A stretch of 13,142 nucleotides of DNA, taken from JAFDZW01 sp035632315. Its GTDB lineage: Bacteria > Bacteroidota > Ignavibacteria > Palsa-1295. The notes under the pieces were generated by a model. The model did not search any database. It was given only the letters and a program-made list of their open reading frames with translations, and was not told the origin of the DNA. Where the stretch lies: the NCBI GenBank assembly GCA_035632315.1, contig DASQGZ010000041.1, positions 1 to 13,142 of the forward strand. The letters run 5' to 3'. Position numbers and translations under genes: made by a program. Below are positions 1 to 8,000 of the stretch, in pieces; position 1 is the first letter of the stretch, and each line of letters opens with the position of its first letter.

Positions 1-1112
1 AACGTGTCGGTTCCTGGATCAGACCTGATCCGATCTCCGACATTCACGTCGGCAGTATTGCAATGACGAGCAAGACAGCCGGAACGCTCACGGTACAACT
101 TCCGAATATTCCTGCCGATCTTACTGCCGAAGATGGTATTACGATCAGCAGCATATCGCTTGAAGCCGGACCGGGTGTTCATTTGACGTCGTTCGACGGA
201 CAGCCAACATCAGGATATGTCGGGACAAAACAGGTTTCCATTGCGAACGGTAAGCAAGTATCGATCGCACTTGGTTTCGATAACTATGCAAACCTGAATA
301 CGTTCGCTAACACCCTGACATACAGCTATGCTCCGGTCACTGATCCGAATCAACAGACCGATGCGTCCGAACAAGTTCTGGCGCGTGTACCGGGGGGAAC
401 ATCCGGAGATGTGTTCGCAAAAGATGATTCAACGCCGAGGCCGTCGAATGTCAGAACCTATGCGCTCTATTTTGCGAACCGTAATAAAGCAGGTATTGCA
501 GTGAACTCTGCGGTGCTTCGCGTGAGCGGCGGTACGCGCATTCTCGCTACCGGACCGTTCGAAGACAGTATGTCCGTTTCGTACTCGGCAATGAACGGAG
601 CGATCGACGGCAAGCCGCATCTTTTCGCGAAAGGCTCGCCGTGGTTCGTTGATGGACCGGAGTGTAAGATAGCGTACGGTTCGGTTGTACGGCCGATCTA
701 CCTCACGGTCGCTGGCGACACCGGGAAGACGGTTACTGTCCATTATCAGACAACCGACGACCAGGGCAACCAACTCTCCGATGATTCGGTGACGGTGAGC
801 AATCCGCTCTCGATCGTTCATAACGGTGGCGGCTCGGGAGCAGCGATGATGGCATACTTGTATCCACCGTATCCGAATCCTGCATCGAATATGAGCACGT
901 TGCAATTCCATTTGGACGTTGCAAACCGCGTCACGCTTCGTGTCGTCGGCTTGCTTGGCGGCGAAGTCTCTCGTGTATTGGATAATCAGTTCTTTGAGGC
1001 TGGCGATCATGTCTTCACATTCTCATCCGCCGGACTTTCGACGGGCACGTACACTGTCATCCTTGAAACATCTCTTGGATCGCAATCGCAAAACCTGCGT
1101 GTGCTCAGATAA
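1..1112 (+). CDS. C-terminal part of a secreted protein with a type IX secretion sorting tail (5' truncated)
   Basis: The reading frame (first whole codon at base 3) is open at the left edge, so the N-terminus is outside the window; the ATG at 63 is probably internal. The visible ~369 residues are rich in Thr, Ser, Val and Gly, as in secreted beta-rich proteins. No catalytic domain is recognisable in the main part. After a Gly/Ser linker near base 830, the last ~80 residues form a type A T9SS sorting domain: a PYPNPAS motif, alternating beta strands, a GLLGGEV turn, a GLSTGTYTV motif and a short basic end (LRVLR). Known for this family: the tail directs a Sec-exported protein through the outer membrane by T9SS and is cleaved or anchored at the surface. 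The role of the main body cannot be inferred. Followed after 22 bp by a strong hairpin terminator. Confidence 0.88.
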   Translation, partial: RVGSWIRPDPISDIHVGSIAMTSKTAGTLTVQLPNIPADLTAEDGITISSISLEAGPGVHLTSFDGQPTSGYVGTKQVSIANGKQVSIALGFDNYANLNTFANTLTYSYAPVTDPNQQTDASEQVLARVPGGTSGDVFAKDDSTPRPSNVRTYALYFANRNKAGIAVNSAVLRVSGGTRILATGPFEDSMSVSYSAMNGAIDGKPHLFAKGSPWFVDGPECKIAYGSVVRPIYLTVAGDTGKTVTVHYQTTDDQGNQLSDDSVTVSNPLSIVHNGGGSGAAMMAYLYPPYPNPASNMSTLQFHLDVANRVTLRVVGLLGGEVSRVLDNQFFEAGDHVFTFSSAGLSTGTYTVILETSLGSQSQNLRVLR

Positions 1113-1134
1113 GATCGGACGAAGATAGGAATTC

Positions 1135-1170
1135 AAAACGCCGCGAATATTTCTATTCGCGGCGTTTTTT
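1135..1170. terminator. Bidirectional rho-independent terminator
   Basis: A perfect 14-bp inverted repeat (1135-1148 with 1155-1168; GC-rich core ACGCCGCGAAT) has a 6-nt loop. It is followed by six T on the plus strand, and by four T on the minus strand. It can end the T9SS-cargo transcript from the left and the cmk/transporter operon from the right. Confidence 0.9.
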
Positions 1171-1214
1171 ATCTTACTAATTTCTACTCAACGGATAGAT
1201 GATGGTCGGCAAGG

Positions 1215-1277
1215 TCATGACATTAACTTCGAATGTGCAGATGCAATGATCTCCCCCGCCTGCTCATCGAATGTCAG
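1215..1277 (-). pseudogene. Orphan copy of the cytidylate kinase C-terminal tail
   Basis: Directly downstream of the transporter stop, the minus strand reads L-T-F-D-E-Q-A-G-E-I-I-A-S-A-H-S-K-L-M-S-stop (20 residues). Aligned with the intact cmk tail (LTFDEQVNKIVTLA), 8 of 14 residues and 30 of 42 bases are identical, and the first 21 bases match at 19. There is no start codon and no upstream homology, so this is a stranded 3' end and not a gene. Its length after LTFDEQ (14 residues) is closer to longer bacterial Cmk tails, such as that of E. coli as I recall it, than the 9-residue tail of the present cmk. It lies in the same frame as cmk, exactly 747 bp (249 codons) away. The homology is seen in the sequence; its origin by insertion is inference. 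Confidence 0.6.
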
Positions 1278-2024
1278 CGCGCTATATTACGGTGCCGACT
1301 AACGTACCGATGCCTGCAGTCACTGAAAGTGCGAGCGCACCCCAGAACATGACCCGAAGCGCACCTTTTGCGATGCTTGAACCGCCGGTTTTAGCTGCGA
1401 GTCCGCCAAGCAATGCGAGAAACACAAGCGATGCGATCGAAACGGCGGGGATCAGCGTGCCCATATTCACAATGAGAACAACAAATAGAGGCAATGCGGC
1501 ACCTACCACAAACGATGCTGCCGAAGCAGCGGCGGCTTGCACCGGGCGCGGTTTGACGATTTCCGAAATCCCCAACTCATCACGCGCATGAGCACCAAGC
1601 GCGTCGTATGCCATAAGCTCATCCGCCACTTGTCTTGCAAGCGCGGGGCCCAGTCCTCGCCGAACATAAATGTTCGCCAGCTCCTCGTGCTCGAACTCAT
1701 TATGTTTGGCGTGTTCCATTCTCTCCACTATAAGATCGGCTTCTTCGGTATCTGCCTGCGAACTGACAGAGACATACTCACCCGCTGCCATCGACATTGC
1801 GCCTGCCACGAGTGCAGCTACTCCTGCGATCAATATATTATTGCGATCGGAATGCGCCGCGGCAACACCTACGATCAAACTTGCTGCCGAAAGAATACCG
1901 TCGTTCGCTCCAAGCACGGCAGCTCTGAGCCAGCCGGTGCGTTGAGTATTGTGGCGCTCGGGGATATGCTCAGAGTTCATACTGCTAACGTCACGATCTT
2001 ATTCACCTGCTCGTCGAATGTCAG
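1257..2024 (-). repeat. Imperfect 21-bp direct repeats flanking the transporter cassette
   Basis: The two copies are 1257-1277 and 2004-2024, same orientation, 19/21 identical with two transitions. Each encodes LTFDEQ plus one residue of the Cmk tail. They bracket a 747-bp unit holding the present cmk tail and the complete VIT-type transporter gene. Removing one repeat plus the unit would restore a continuous cmk frame ending in the orphan tail. Confidence 0.55.
1282..1980 (-). CDS. VIT1/CCC1-family iron/manganese transporter
   Basis: A 232-residue membrane protein of the VIT/CCC1 family, which exports Fe(II) or Mn(II) from the cytoplasm, usually in exchange for protons. About five membrane segments are visible: ~20-42, ~49-71, ~147-170, ~175-200 and ~205-231. 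Segment 1 carries the family motif GANDGILS (Asp27) and segment 2 carries MSMAAGEYVSV (Met62, Glu68), positions that line the metal path in this family. Between segments 2 and 3 lies a charged cytoplasmic stretch with many Glu (79, 80, 86, 89, 95, 97, 99, 100) and His 90, 93 and 98, matching the metal-binding domain. The start ATG overlaps the cmk stop in ATGA, so translation is probably coupled. Metal specificity cannot be told from sequence. It may be a late addition to the operon, because an orphan cmk tail lies just downstream. Confidence 0.9.
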   Translation of the reverse strand: MNSEHIPERHNTQRTGWLRAAVLGANDGILSAASLIVGVAAAHSDRNNILIAGVAALVAGAMSMAAGEYVSVSSQADTEEADLIVERMEHAKHNEFEHEELANIYVRRGLGPALARQVADELMAYDALGAHARDELGISEIVKPRPVQAAAASAASFVVGAALPLFVVLIVNMGTLIPAVSIASLVFLALLGGLAAKTGGSSIAKGALRVMFWGALALSVTAGIGTLVGTVI

Positions 2025-2633
2025 GGTACTTGTATCAATTTCAATGGCATCGTCAGCTTTTTTGAGGGGACTGATCATACGTTCGGTGTCGCGCTTATCG
2101 CGGTCTGCGATTTCTTTTTCGAGTTTTTTAAGATCGGTGATGATCCCGGAAGCGGCAAGCTCTTTGAAGCGCCGCTCGGCGCGAACTTTTGCACTGGCGA
2201 CGAGAAATATTTTTAATTCTGCGTCGGGGAAGACGACCGTACCAATATCGCGTCCGTCTATTACAAAGCCGCCACTACTGGCGATCTCGCGCTGAAGCGA
2301 AACCATTTTCTCGCGAACATCGGTGCGTGAAGAAAGCAAACTTGCGAGCGTTGCAATCTCAGGCGCAGTTATTTCGGTAGAAATATCTTTGCCTTCGAGC
2401 AGAACATTCGCGTTTTCATCGACATCGAGATAAATGCGTTCGAGCAGATCGCCAATCTTATGATCTTTGCTGTCAGTGACTCCCCACTCGTGACAATAGA
2501 GCGCGAACGCGCGATACATCGCACCGGTATTGAGATGCCGATACCCAAGCCGGCGCGCAACTTCACGAGCAGTCGAGCTTTTGCCCGAAGCGGTTGGTCC
2601 GTCGATCGCGATGATGATGCCGTTAGGTCGCAT
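1977..2633 (-). CDS. cmk: Cytidylate kinase (CMP/dCMP kinase)
   Basis: A 218-residue P-loop nucleotide monophosphate kinase that phosphorylates CMP and dCMP with ATP in the cytoplasm (pyrimidine salvage, CTP and dCTP supply). Visible family features are the Walker A GPTASGKS at 12-19, the RHLNTGAMYRA segment at 32-42 for substrate binding, IDGRDIGTVVFPDA at 125-138 typical of Cmk, and the lid-side basic motif ADRDKRD at 176-182. Length is normal (about 220). The C-terminus after LTFDEQ is short (VNKIVTLAV), and a diverged copy of this tail lies beyond the next gene. The stop overlaps the transporter start by 4 bp. No strong Shine-Dalgarno precedes the ATG; the 62-bp gap to the upstream lipoprotein gene contains an inverted repeat. 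Confidence 0.96.
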   Translation of the reverse strand: MRPNGIIIAIDGPTASGKSSTAREVARRLGYRHLNTGAMYRAFALYCHEWGVTDSKDHKIGDLLERIYLDVDENANVLLEGKDISTEITAPEIATLASLLSSRTDVREKMVSLQREIASSGGFVIDGRDIGTVVFPDAELKIFLVASAKVRAERRFKELAASGIITDLKKLEKEIADRDKRDTERMISPLKKADDAIEIDTSTLTFDEQVNKIVTLAV

Positions 2634-2639
2634 TGGGTA

Positions 2640-2693
2640 GTCGATGGTCGGTCGTCGATAGTCGGTTTCTTGTTCTGACGATCGACAATCGAC
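2640..2693 (-). repeat. Inverted repeat between the lipoprotein gene and cmk
   Basis: Arms 2640-2656 and 2677-2693 pair at 15 of 17 positions around a 20-nt loop. Both arms, and part of the loop, are built from short GTCGAT/GTCGG words. It fills nearly all of the 62-bp gap between the lipoprotein stop and the cmk start. There is no T-run, so a simple terminator is unlikely; an mRNA processing or attenuation hairpin, or an intergenic repeat, is possible. Confidence 0.6.
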
Positions 2694-2695
2694 GC

Positions 2696-3331
2696 CTAAT
2701 TGCTTCTGAATTCTGTATTGACGATCGTCAGTTCGTGCGGATAGGTCATATTGCCGATGGGCGTCGAGATCTTCGGCTGCGCTTTGAGCTGCACATGTGA
2801 CGCGCCGCCTTGTCCGGCAAGCGCCAGCGCAAGATTCGCAACGTCGTTATAGCCTTTGTCGGCAAAGAATTGTTTCAGATCGAGCGACGCTTGCAGCGGA
2901 ATGACGACCGTTTGTCCTCCTGCCGGAAGGGACACAGGCGCACCGATGCCACCGGAGATCGTCTCACGGCCATCGAGCAGAAGTCTATACGGAAACTGCG
3001 CAAGCGAAAACGACGAAAGATTCACGTTAGGATCGGGCTTGTTCGGATTGCGCGCCGCAACGTTGAGCGTAAAAGTCAGCGGCATTTTACCGGAGTTGAA
3101 TGATGAGAGCAAGTTAATACCGTCCATTACACTGAAATCGCTCAGCGAATGTTTACCGGCAAGATTGATGCCCATCAAATTGACATTGACGGCATTTTGT
3201 ATCATGAACTCGGCGCGTGCAAGACCTGCAAGCGCATTGAGTGTCGCACATGAGTTCAAACTGGTGATCGACGCGACCGTCATCGCAAATATTGCCATAA
3301 CGGCGAAGAGTGAGATAAATGATCTTTTCAT
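2696..3331 (-). CDS. LEA14/WHy-domain-like lipoprotein
   Basis: A 211-residue predicted exported protein. The N-terminus is a signal peptide (MKRS, then a hydrophobic stretch to ~24) ending in a lipobox-like L25-N26-S27-C28, so it is probably a lipoprotein; Asn at the -2 position is unusual. The mature part has the pattern of LEA type 2 (WHy) domains: a strand with VNVNLMGINL, then PLTFTLNVAARNPNKPDPNV, a central LLLDGRETISGGIGAPVSLPAGG segment, and a strand with TVVIPLQASLDL. These domains are small beta sandwiches found in bacterial envelope proteins; no enzymatic role is known. I chose the ATG at 3331 because it gives a compact signal peptide; a TTG three codons upstream (3340) is the alternative. 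Probably the first gene of the operon with cmk and the transporter. The function call is moderate. Confidence 0.7.
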   Translation of the reverse strand: MKRSFISLFAVMAIFAMTVASITSLNSCATLNALAGLARAEFMIQNAVNVNLMGINLAGKHSLSDFSVMDGINLLSSFNSGKMPLTFTLNVAARNPNKPDPNVNLSSFSLAQFPYRLLLDGRETISGGIGAPVSLPAGGQTVVIPLQASLDLKQFFADKGYNDVANLALALAGQGGASHVQLKAQPKISTPIGNMTYPHELTIVNTEFRSN

Positions 3332-3388
3332 ACTGGTCAATAACGTGAGCGTGAGATAGTTGTTCCCGAATGAAAAAAGAATAATGTA

Positions 3389-3433
3389 AAAAGGAGAAAG
3401 TAAAAGGCCTTCTCCTTTATACTTTCTCCTTTT
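3389..3433 (-). terminator. Terminator after tRNA-Asp
   Basis: On the minus strand a perfect 13-bp stem AAAAGGAGAAAGT/ACTTTCTCCTTTT (3421-3433 with 3389-3401) is followed by T residues. It starts 16 nt after the tRNA 3' end. The loop partly continues the pairing (AAAGG/CCTTT). The stem is purine on one arm and pyrimidine on the other, which is unusual for a terminator core. Confidence 0.65.
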
Positions 3434-3448
3434 AACTTTCTTTCGGTG

Positions 3449-3522
3449 CGGAGCGGACGGGACTCGAACCCGCGACCTCCTACGTGACAGGCAGGCGTTC
3501 TAACCAACTGAACTACCACTCC
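3449..3522 (-). tRNA. tRNA-Asp (anticodon GTC)
   Basis: A 74-nt cloverleaf. The acceptor stem GGAGTGG/CCGCTCC has one T-G pair, the D arm is GTTC/GAAC and the anticodon stem CCTGC/GTAGG holds loop CTGTCAC with anticodon GTC. The T arm is GCGGG/CCCGT with TTCGAGT, and the discriminator base is G, as expected for Asp. The 3' CCA is not encoded (the next bases are CACC). Confidence 0.96.
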
Positions 3523-3567
3523 ATGCCGCACTTTATCAAAGTAGCGGGCATATAACTCAGTTTTAGG

Positions 3568-3587
3568 GGCAGAAGTTCTTTTCTGCC
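3568..3587. other. Short hairpin between tRNA-Asp and the SusD terminator
   Basis: A perfect 7-bp inverted repeat GGCAGAA/TTCTGCC with a 6-nt loop lies directly beyond the T-run of the SusD-operon terminator and about 45 bp upstream of tRNA-Asp. It may back up the terminator or be chance; there is no T-run of its own. Confidence 0.3.
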
Positions 3588-3590
3588 GAT

Positions 3591-3629
3591 AAAAATTGCC
3601 TGCAGTACCGAAAGCGCTGCAGGCAATTT
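3591..3629 (-). terminator. Terminator of the SusCD operon
   Basis: A perfect 13-bp stem AAATTGCCTGCAG/CTGCAGGCAATTT (3593-3605 with 3617-3629) has an 11-nt loop and is followed on the minus strand by TTTTT. It lies 18 bp after the SusD-like stop. Confidence 0.88.
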
Positions 3630-3647
3630 CTTATGTCACGTCTTCAC

Positions 3648-5045
3648 TTATATCCCCAGCAATGCACTTACCAAAGCATCGCTGTTTGTAGGCACATTCG
3701 GATTCGTGGTGATCTCTGACAGCGGATAGATCCACCGATAGTTTTGACCGGGCAATTTGTCGAACAACGGGAATTCCGGCGTCCGGCGCATATCATTATA
3801 CGATTGCCCCTCAACAAAAAGCTGCAGCCATTTTTGTTTGAGCACCTGCTTGAGCGTTGCCGCCGCATCACTCGATGCAAATGCCGATAAACCCGCTTCT
3901 GTACGAATGACATTGACGTCGGTCACTGCAGCAGAAACTCCGCTGCCTTGCCCGCGCGCTTCGCATTCTGCTTTGATCAGCGTCACTTCATCGGCAGTAA
4001 TGACCGGGAACGGGTCGCCATAGCCGCTATAGAGTTTCATCGTACACGCTTCTAACGGATTCGACTCCAGGGGATCGGTCACCGTTTCGCCGTGAGCAGC
4101 ATAGCCAATGAACTTTCCGGAATCGTTCGGATTGAAATACTTTGCCATGCGTTTATCTCCTGCTTCACTTTTCAAGCTGTCGATAAATTTTTTCTCTGCA
4201 CGATATGGCGGCCCTTGCTCATCGTTCGACCAATGCCCCCACGGTGAATATCCTCCTGCGAACGTTGCATCATAGAGTGCATAGAGATTTCCTGAAGCAC
4301 TGGCGATACCTTGCGACGCCTCTGCGTAGGCGTTCGCATAGTCGTGCAGATGCAGAAAATATCTTGCCTTGAGTGAATGACACACCGGAATCCATTTTGT
4401 GCCATCTCCTTTGAATGTCAAGTCATATTTTATCGCTGCGGAATTACCGAAGCGTTTAATCGCATCGTCAAGCAATCGCTGCACTTCCGCATAGACCGAC
4501 TTCTGGTCAACATACGCAGGCGCTGCCAGCGGATCGGCAGGGTTTGCCGGAATCGGCGCCGACCCAAAGATCGCCCCGATCTCGCCGAGGATCGTTGCCT
4601 TGTATGTTTCTGCCATCGCAACAACGGTATTCGCATTCTTCACCTCAACGCTGCCAAATACCTGATCTGCATTATTAATAATGTCGTTCGACGTTTTGAC
4701 GGCATAGTATGCGTTTTTCCAAGCTTCGTCAGGAGCCAGGTCCGGTGTTAATGTATAGCTATCATAGAGTACCGGCTGTGCTCTCCCGAGTCCGGGAGGT
4801 GCGCATATCTGGCTTGTCCACTGGGCATTGAGACGCGAGCGGGCGTTGCTGTAGAAATCTCCGATCCCGACGCCTTGCATCGTGATCAGAAGTGAATACT
4901 GCCCCTGAATCGTCAAGATCGCAGATTGATTAATATCATTCGGCGAATTATTCAGGTTCGGATCGATCGAGCAACCGACAACACTTAATACTGCTGCCAG
5001 CATGATCGCTATAGTAGCCGTTTGGAAAATTTTGATTTTTTTCAT
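3648..5045 (-). CDS. SusD/RagB-family nutrient-binding outer-membrane lipoprotein
   Basis: A 465-residue lipoprotein. The signal peptide MKKIKIFQTATIAIMLAAVL ends in lipobox S-V-V-G-C with Cys25. The sequence fits the SusD-like_2 group (PF12771): an N-terminal helical TPR-like region (for example APDEAWKNAYYAVKTSNDIINNA) and a C-terminal part with DEVTLIKAECEARGQG, LKQVLKQKWLQLFVEGQ, NDMRRTPEFP and RWIYPLSEITTNPNVP. Known for the family: SusD forms a lid over the SusC barrel at the cell surface, capturing ligand and closing the transporter. The substrate (glycan, peptide or other) is not shown by the sequence, and no glycoside hydrolase or peptidase gene is next to it. Second gene of the SusCD operon, 27 bp after SusC, with a good Shine-Dalgarno; followed by a strong terminator. 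Confidence 0.93.
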   Translation of the reverse strand: MKKIKIFQTATIAIMLAAVLSVVGCSIDPNLNNSPNDINQSAILTIQGQYSLLITMQGVGIGDFYSNARSRLNAQWTSQICAPPGLGRAQPVLYDSYTLTPDLAPDEAWKNAYYAVKTSNDIINNADQVFGSVEVKNANTVVAMAETYKATILGEIGAIFGSAPIPANPADPLAAPAYVDQKSVYAEVQRLLDDAIKRFGNSAAIKYDLTFKGDGTKWIPVCHSLKARYFLHLHDYANAYAEASQGIASASGNLYALYDATFAGGYSPWGHWSNDEQGPPYRAEKKFIDSLKSEAGDKRMAKYFNPNDSGKFIGYAAHGETVTDPLESNPLEACTMKLYSGYGDPFPVITADEVTLIKAECEARGQGSGVSAAVTDVNVIRTEAGLSAFASSDAAATLKQVLKQKWLQLFVEGQSYNDMRRTPEFPLFDKLPGQNYRWIYPLSEITTNPNVPTNSDALVSALLGI

Positions 5046-5053
5046 CGTTAGTT

Positions 5054-5059
5054 CTCCTT
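5054..5059 (-). promoter_or_regulatory. Strong ribosome binding site of the SusD-like gene
   Basis: AAGGAG lies 8 nt before the ATG on the minus strand, in the 27-bp gap after the SusC stop. Most other starts in the window lack such a site, so this one suggests independent high-level initiation on the lipoprotein message. Confidence 0.75.
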
Positions 5060-5072
5060 TAAATAAGTGTTA

Positions 5073-8000
5073 TCAATATGTCAATGATATACCAAAGCGG
5101 TATGAACGGCTTTGCGAGATCGTGAAATAATCATATCCGCGCGCTTCGCTCTGCGCGAATGTGTTAATCTCAGGATCATAGCCGGTGTAATTCGTCCAGG
5201 TATGAAGATTTCGCGCCGTTACAGTGAATCGCACTGTTTCGATCTTCCAGTCTCGCAGGCCGTGCCAATCATAACTGATGCTGACCTCGCGAAGCTTGAC
5301 ATACGAACCGTCTTCAATGAACGGCTCATTGATAAAAAAACCGTTGCTATATTGCTGGTAGAGTGCAATCTTTGTTACCGGTACAGGCTTTGTAGGATCG
5401 GAATAATCCATCACCGTATCGCCTCTGTTATTCACCCAAATTTGGTTGCGGTCTTTTGTATCGGCAGCAGTACCGAAATTATAGAGCGTACCCTTTGTGC
5501 CGTTCCAGATCTGCTGGCCGATCATACCGTCGATGAGAAAGCTCACACTGAGGTCTTTGAATATCTTGAAATCGTTACTCCAAGAGAATTGCCAATGTGC
5601 ATTCGGATCGCCGATAACATGCAGCGCATTCTGATCGATCTGCGGAGCACCGACATAATTATTTCCTCCGAAGTCGTTCGCAACGCTATCCTGTCCTTTG
5701 GAACCCTTGACGAGACTGGAATAAACAATATTCCCTTTGCTATCTCTGAGCCAACCGGTTCCGTAAAGCATTCCAAGCGGCCTGCCAACGATTGCGGCAT
5801 TATACATACCGGTAAATCCGCCCGGGATATCGATAACGCCACCTGAGGCTACTTTCAACGATGTGACCAAATTGTAATTTCTGGAATAGTTGAAACCAGT
5901 GTGCCATGAGAAGTCTTCGGCTTTTACAGGGATCGCATTGATTCCCCATTCGAATCCTTCGTTCCACATACTGCCCGCGTTTTCCGGCAACTGGTCGAAA
6001 CCGGTCGAGGTCGGAAGCGGGACATTAATGATCATATCGAAGATCGTCTGATGATAATATGAGAATTCGACACTCAAACGGTCGTTGAGGAAGCCGAGAT
6101 CGAAGCCAAGTTCGCGCTCAATATTCAACTCAGGAGCAATATCCGGGTTACCTGCTAAGATAAAGCTTTGATCGGTTCCGCTGCCTTGACGGAGCCCCGA
6201 AAGTCCATTTCTTGTATTTTGAATCGGCGTTCTCTGCCATGGATCGTTAAAGCCATACGTGCTATATAAGAAGTTTGTCCCATACGGCGCCGGCAAAGAC
6301 GGATTACCCGCTTCTCCGTACGAAGCCCTCAAACGAAATGTGCTAACAGTACTCTTTATGTCCTGCCAGAACGGTTCGTCAGAGATCTGATAGGAAAGCC
6401 CGGCCTGCGGATAATAATGGAATTTATTATTCGCACCGAATACAGAACTATTATCGCGGCGAATGCCCGCAGATAACGTCAGGCGATCCATCCACGTACC
6501 TTGTCCGGTGAGAAATGCTCCGATCGTCTTGGTATGCACTTCACTAGAAAGCCCTGTTTGTGTTGCACCTGCGCCAAATTGATCATAGAACGGTAACGTT
6601 TGGGTAGCCTGTACATCATTGAGTGTACTATTTCCCCAAACAGTCTGACCGCCCAATTGAAATTTCGTTACAATGTCATCCGTCGGTTTCCAGACGGCGC
6701 TGGCGATAAGATCGGTGTTGACGCTTGTTTGGGTTATTAGTTCATGGCGAACACTTCCTAATCTACTTGCAGAAGTAGCACTGCCAACACCGAGGCGTTC
6801 GCTGTTATCATATTCATAGTGATCGGCTCCAATACGGCCTTCGACACTTAACCAGTCGAGTGGCGTCCACTTGAGCGTCGAACTGTGAATGATACGGTTG
6901 ATCTCGGAATTAAATTTATTATTGTCAACGGTCCAGAACGGATTATCATATCGCGCGAATCTCCGTTGCGTACCGTCGGGCTCATACGCCAACGCATTGT
7001 TGAATTCCGGCGGAGTCCTCAACGCACCGAGCACGAGACCGGACGTATTGCTGCCTTCCTGCGGAAGCGAAGTTGACGAATTGATGAAGTTCGTATTTGA
7101 CTGGATGCTAAGTTCGGGAGCGAACGTTGCTCCGATATTCAACCGCAAATTGCGGCGATCCATATTATTATTAATAATAATGCCTTGGAGGTTCTCTAAC
7201 GATCCGTTAAGAACATAATTGAATGCCGGCGTTCCACCACTGATCGAGATCGAATTGATGAGCGAGGTTCCGGTTCTGAACGCATCTTTCGAATGGTCAT
7301 ACGTCGGTGTTCCTGCAGGAAGAGGATCACCATACGATGTACTGCTGCCCGGTGTTCCGGGCGCACCCCCCGTCCCCGGTTTGTACGGTACGCTTTGACC
7401 GAAAGTCGTTTGCAGCGGGATAGTGCCTGAGGCCATATCGCTCTGAATAGACGAAGAAAGCGTGACGCTCGCTCTTGAAATATCGTTTGTGACGTGAGCT
7501 TTTTTTGTCGTGATAAGGACCACACCGTTAGCCGCGAGAGAGCCATATAATGCAGATGATGATGCTCCTTTAAGAATCTCAATCGACTCAATATCTTCCG
7601 GGTTCAGATCGGTCACGCGATTACTCAGTTGGATTGAACCGGCATTCTGATGGTCGTCATACAGCGATGAATTGTCGATGATCACTCCATCGACAACATA
7701 GATTGGCTCCGAAGTTCCCGAAATGGTTTTTCGTCCGCGAATATCGAGATATGTTCCGGCTCCGACAACGCCGCCGTTGCGAGTCACCGATACACCGGTC
7801 ACTCTTCCGGAAATAGCATCGATCGCAGTCGAAGAAACGACGCGAGCAACGTCTTCGCCATTGACCGAACCGATCGAGGCGCCGAGCGATTTGCGATCGA
7901 TCTCGCCTGAAAGACCGGTCACAACAATCTCATTTTGTTGTATTGCACGAACCGAAAGTACGAAATCAAGAGTAACATTATCGGCATCGACCGTTACTTT

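Noticed and set aside
1537..2295. A 252-codon plus-strand open frame opposite the transporter and cmk genes.
   Set aside because: Both minus-strand genes are clear family members, and the plus-strand product has the odd composition (many Arg, Cys and His) of an antisense shadow.
3337..3531. A 64-codon open frame on the minus strand over tRNA-Asp.
   Set aside because: It is the translation of the tRNA and its terminator; a real coding role is not supported.
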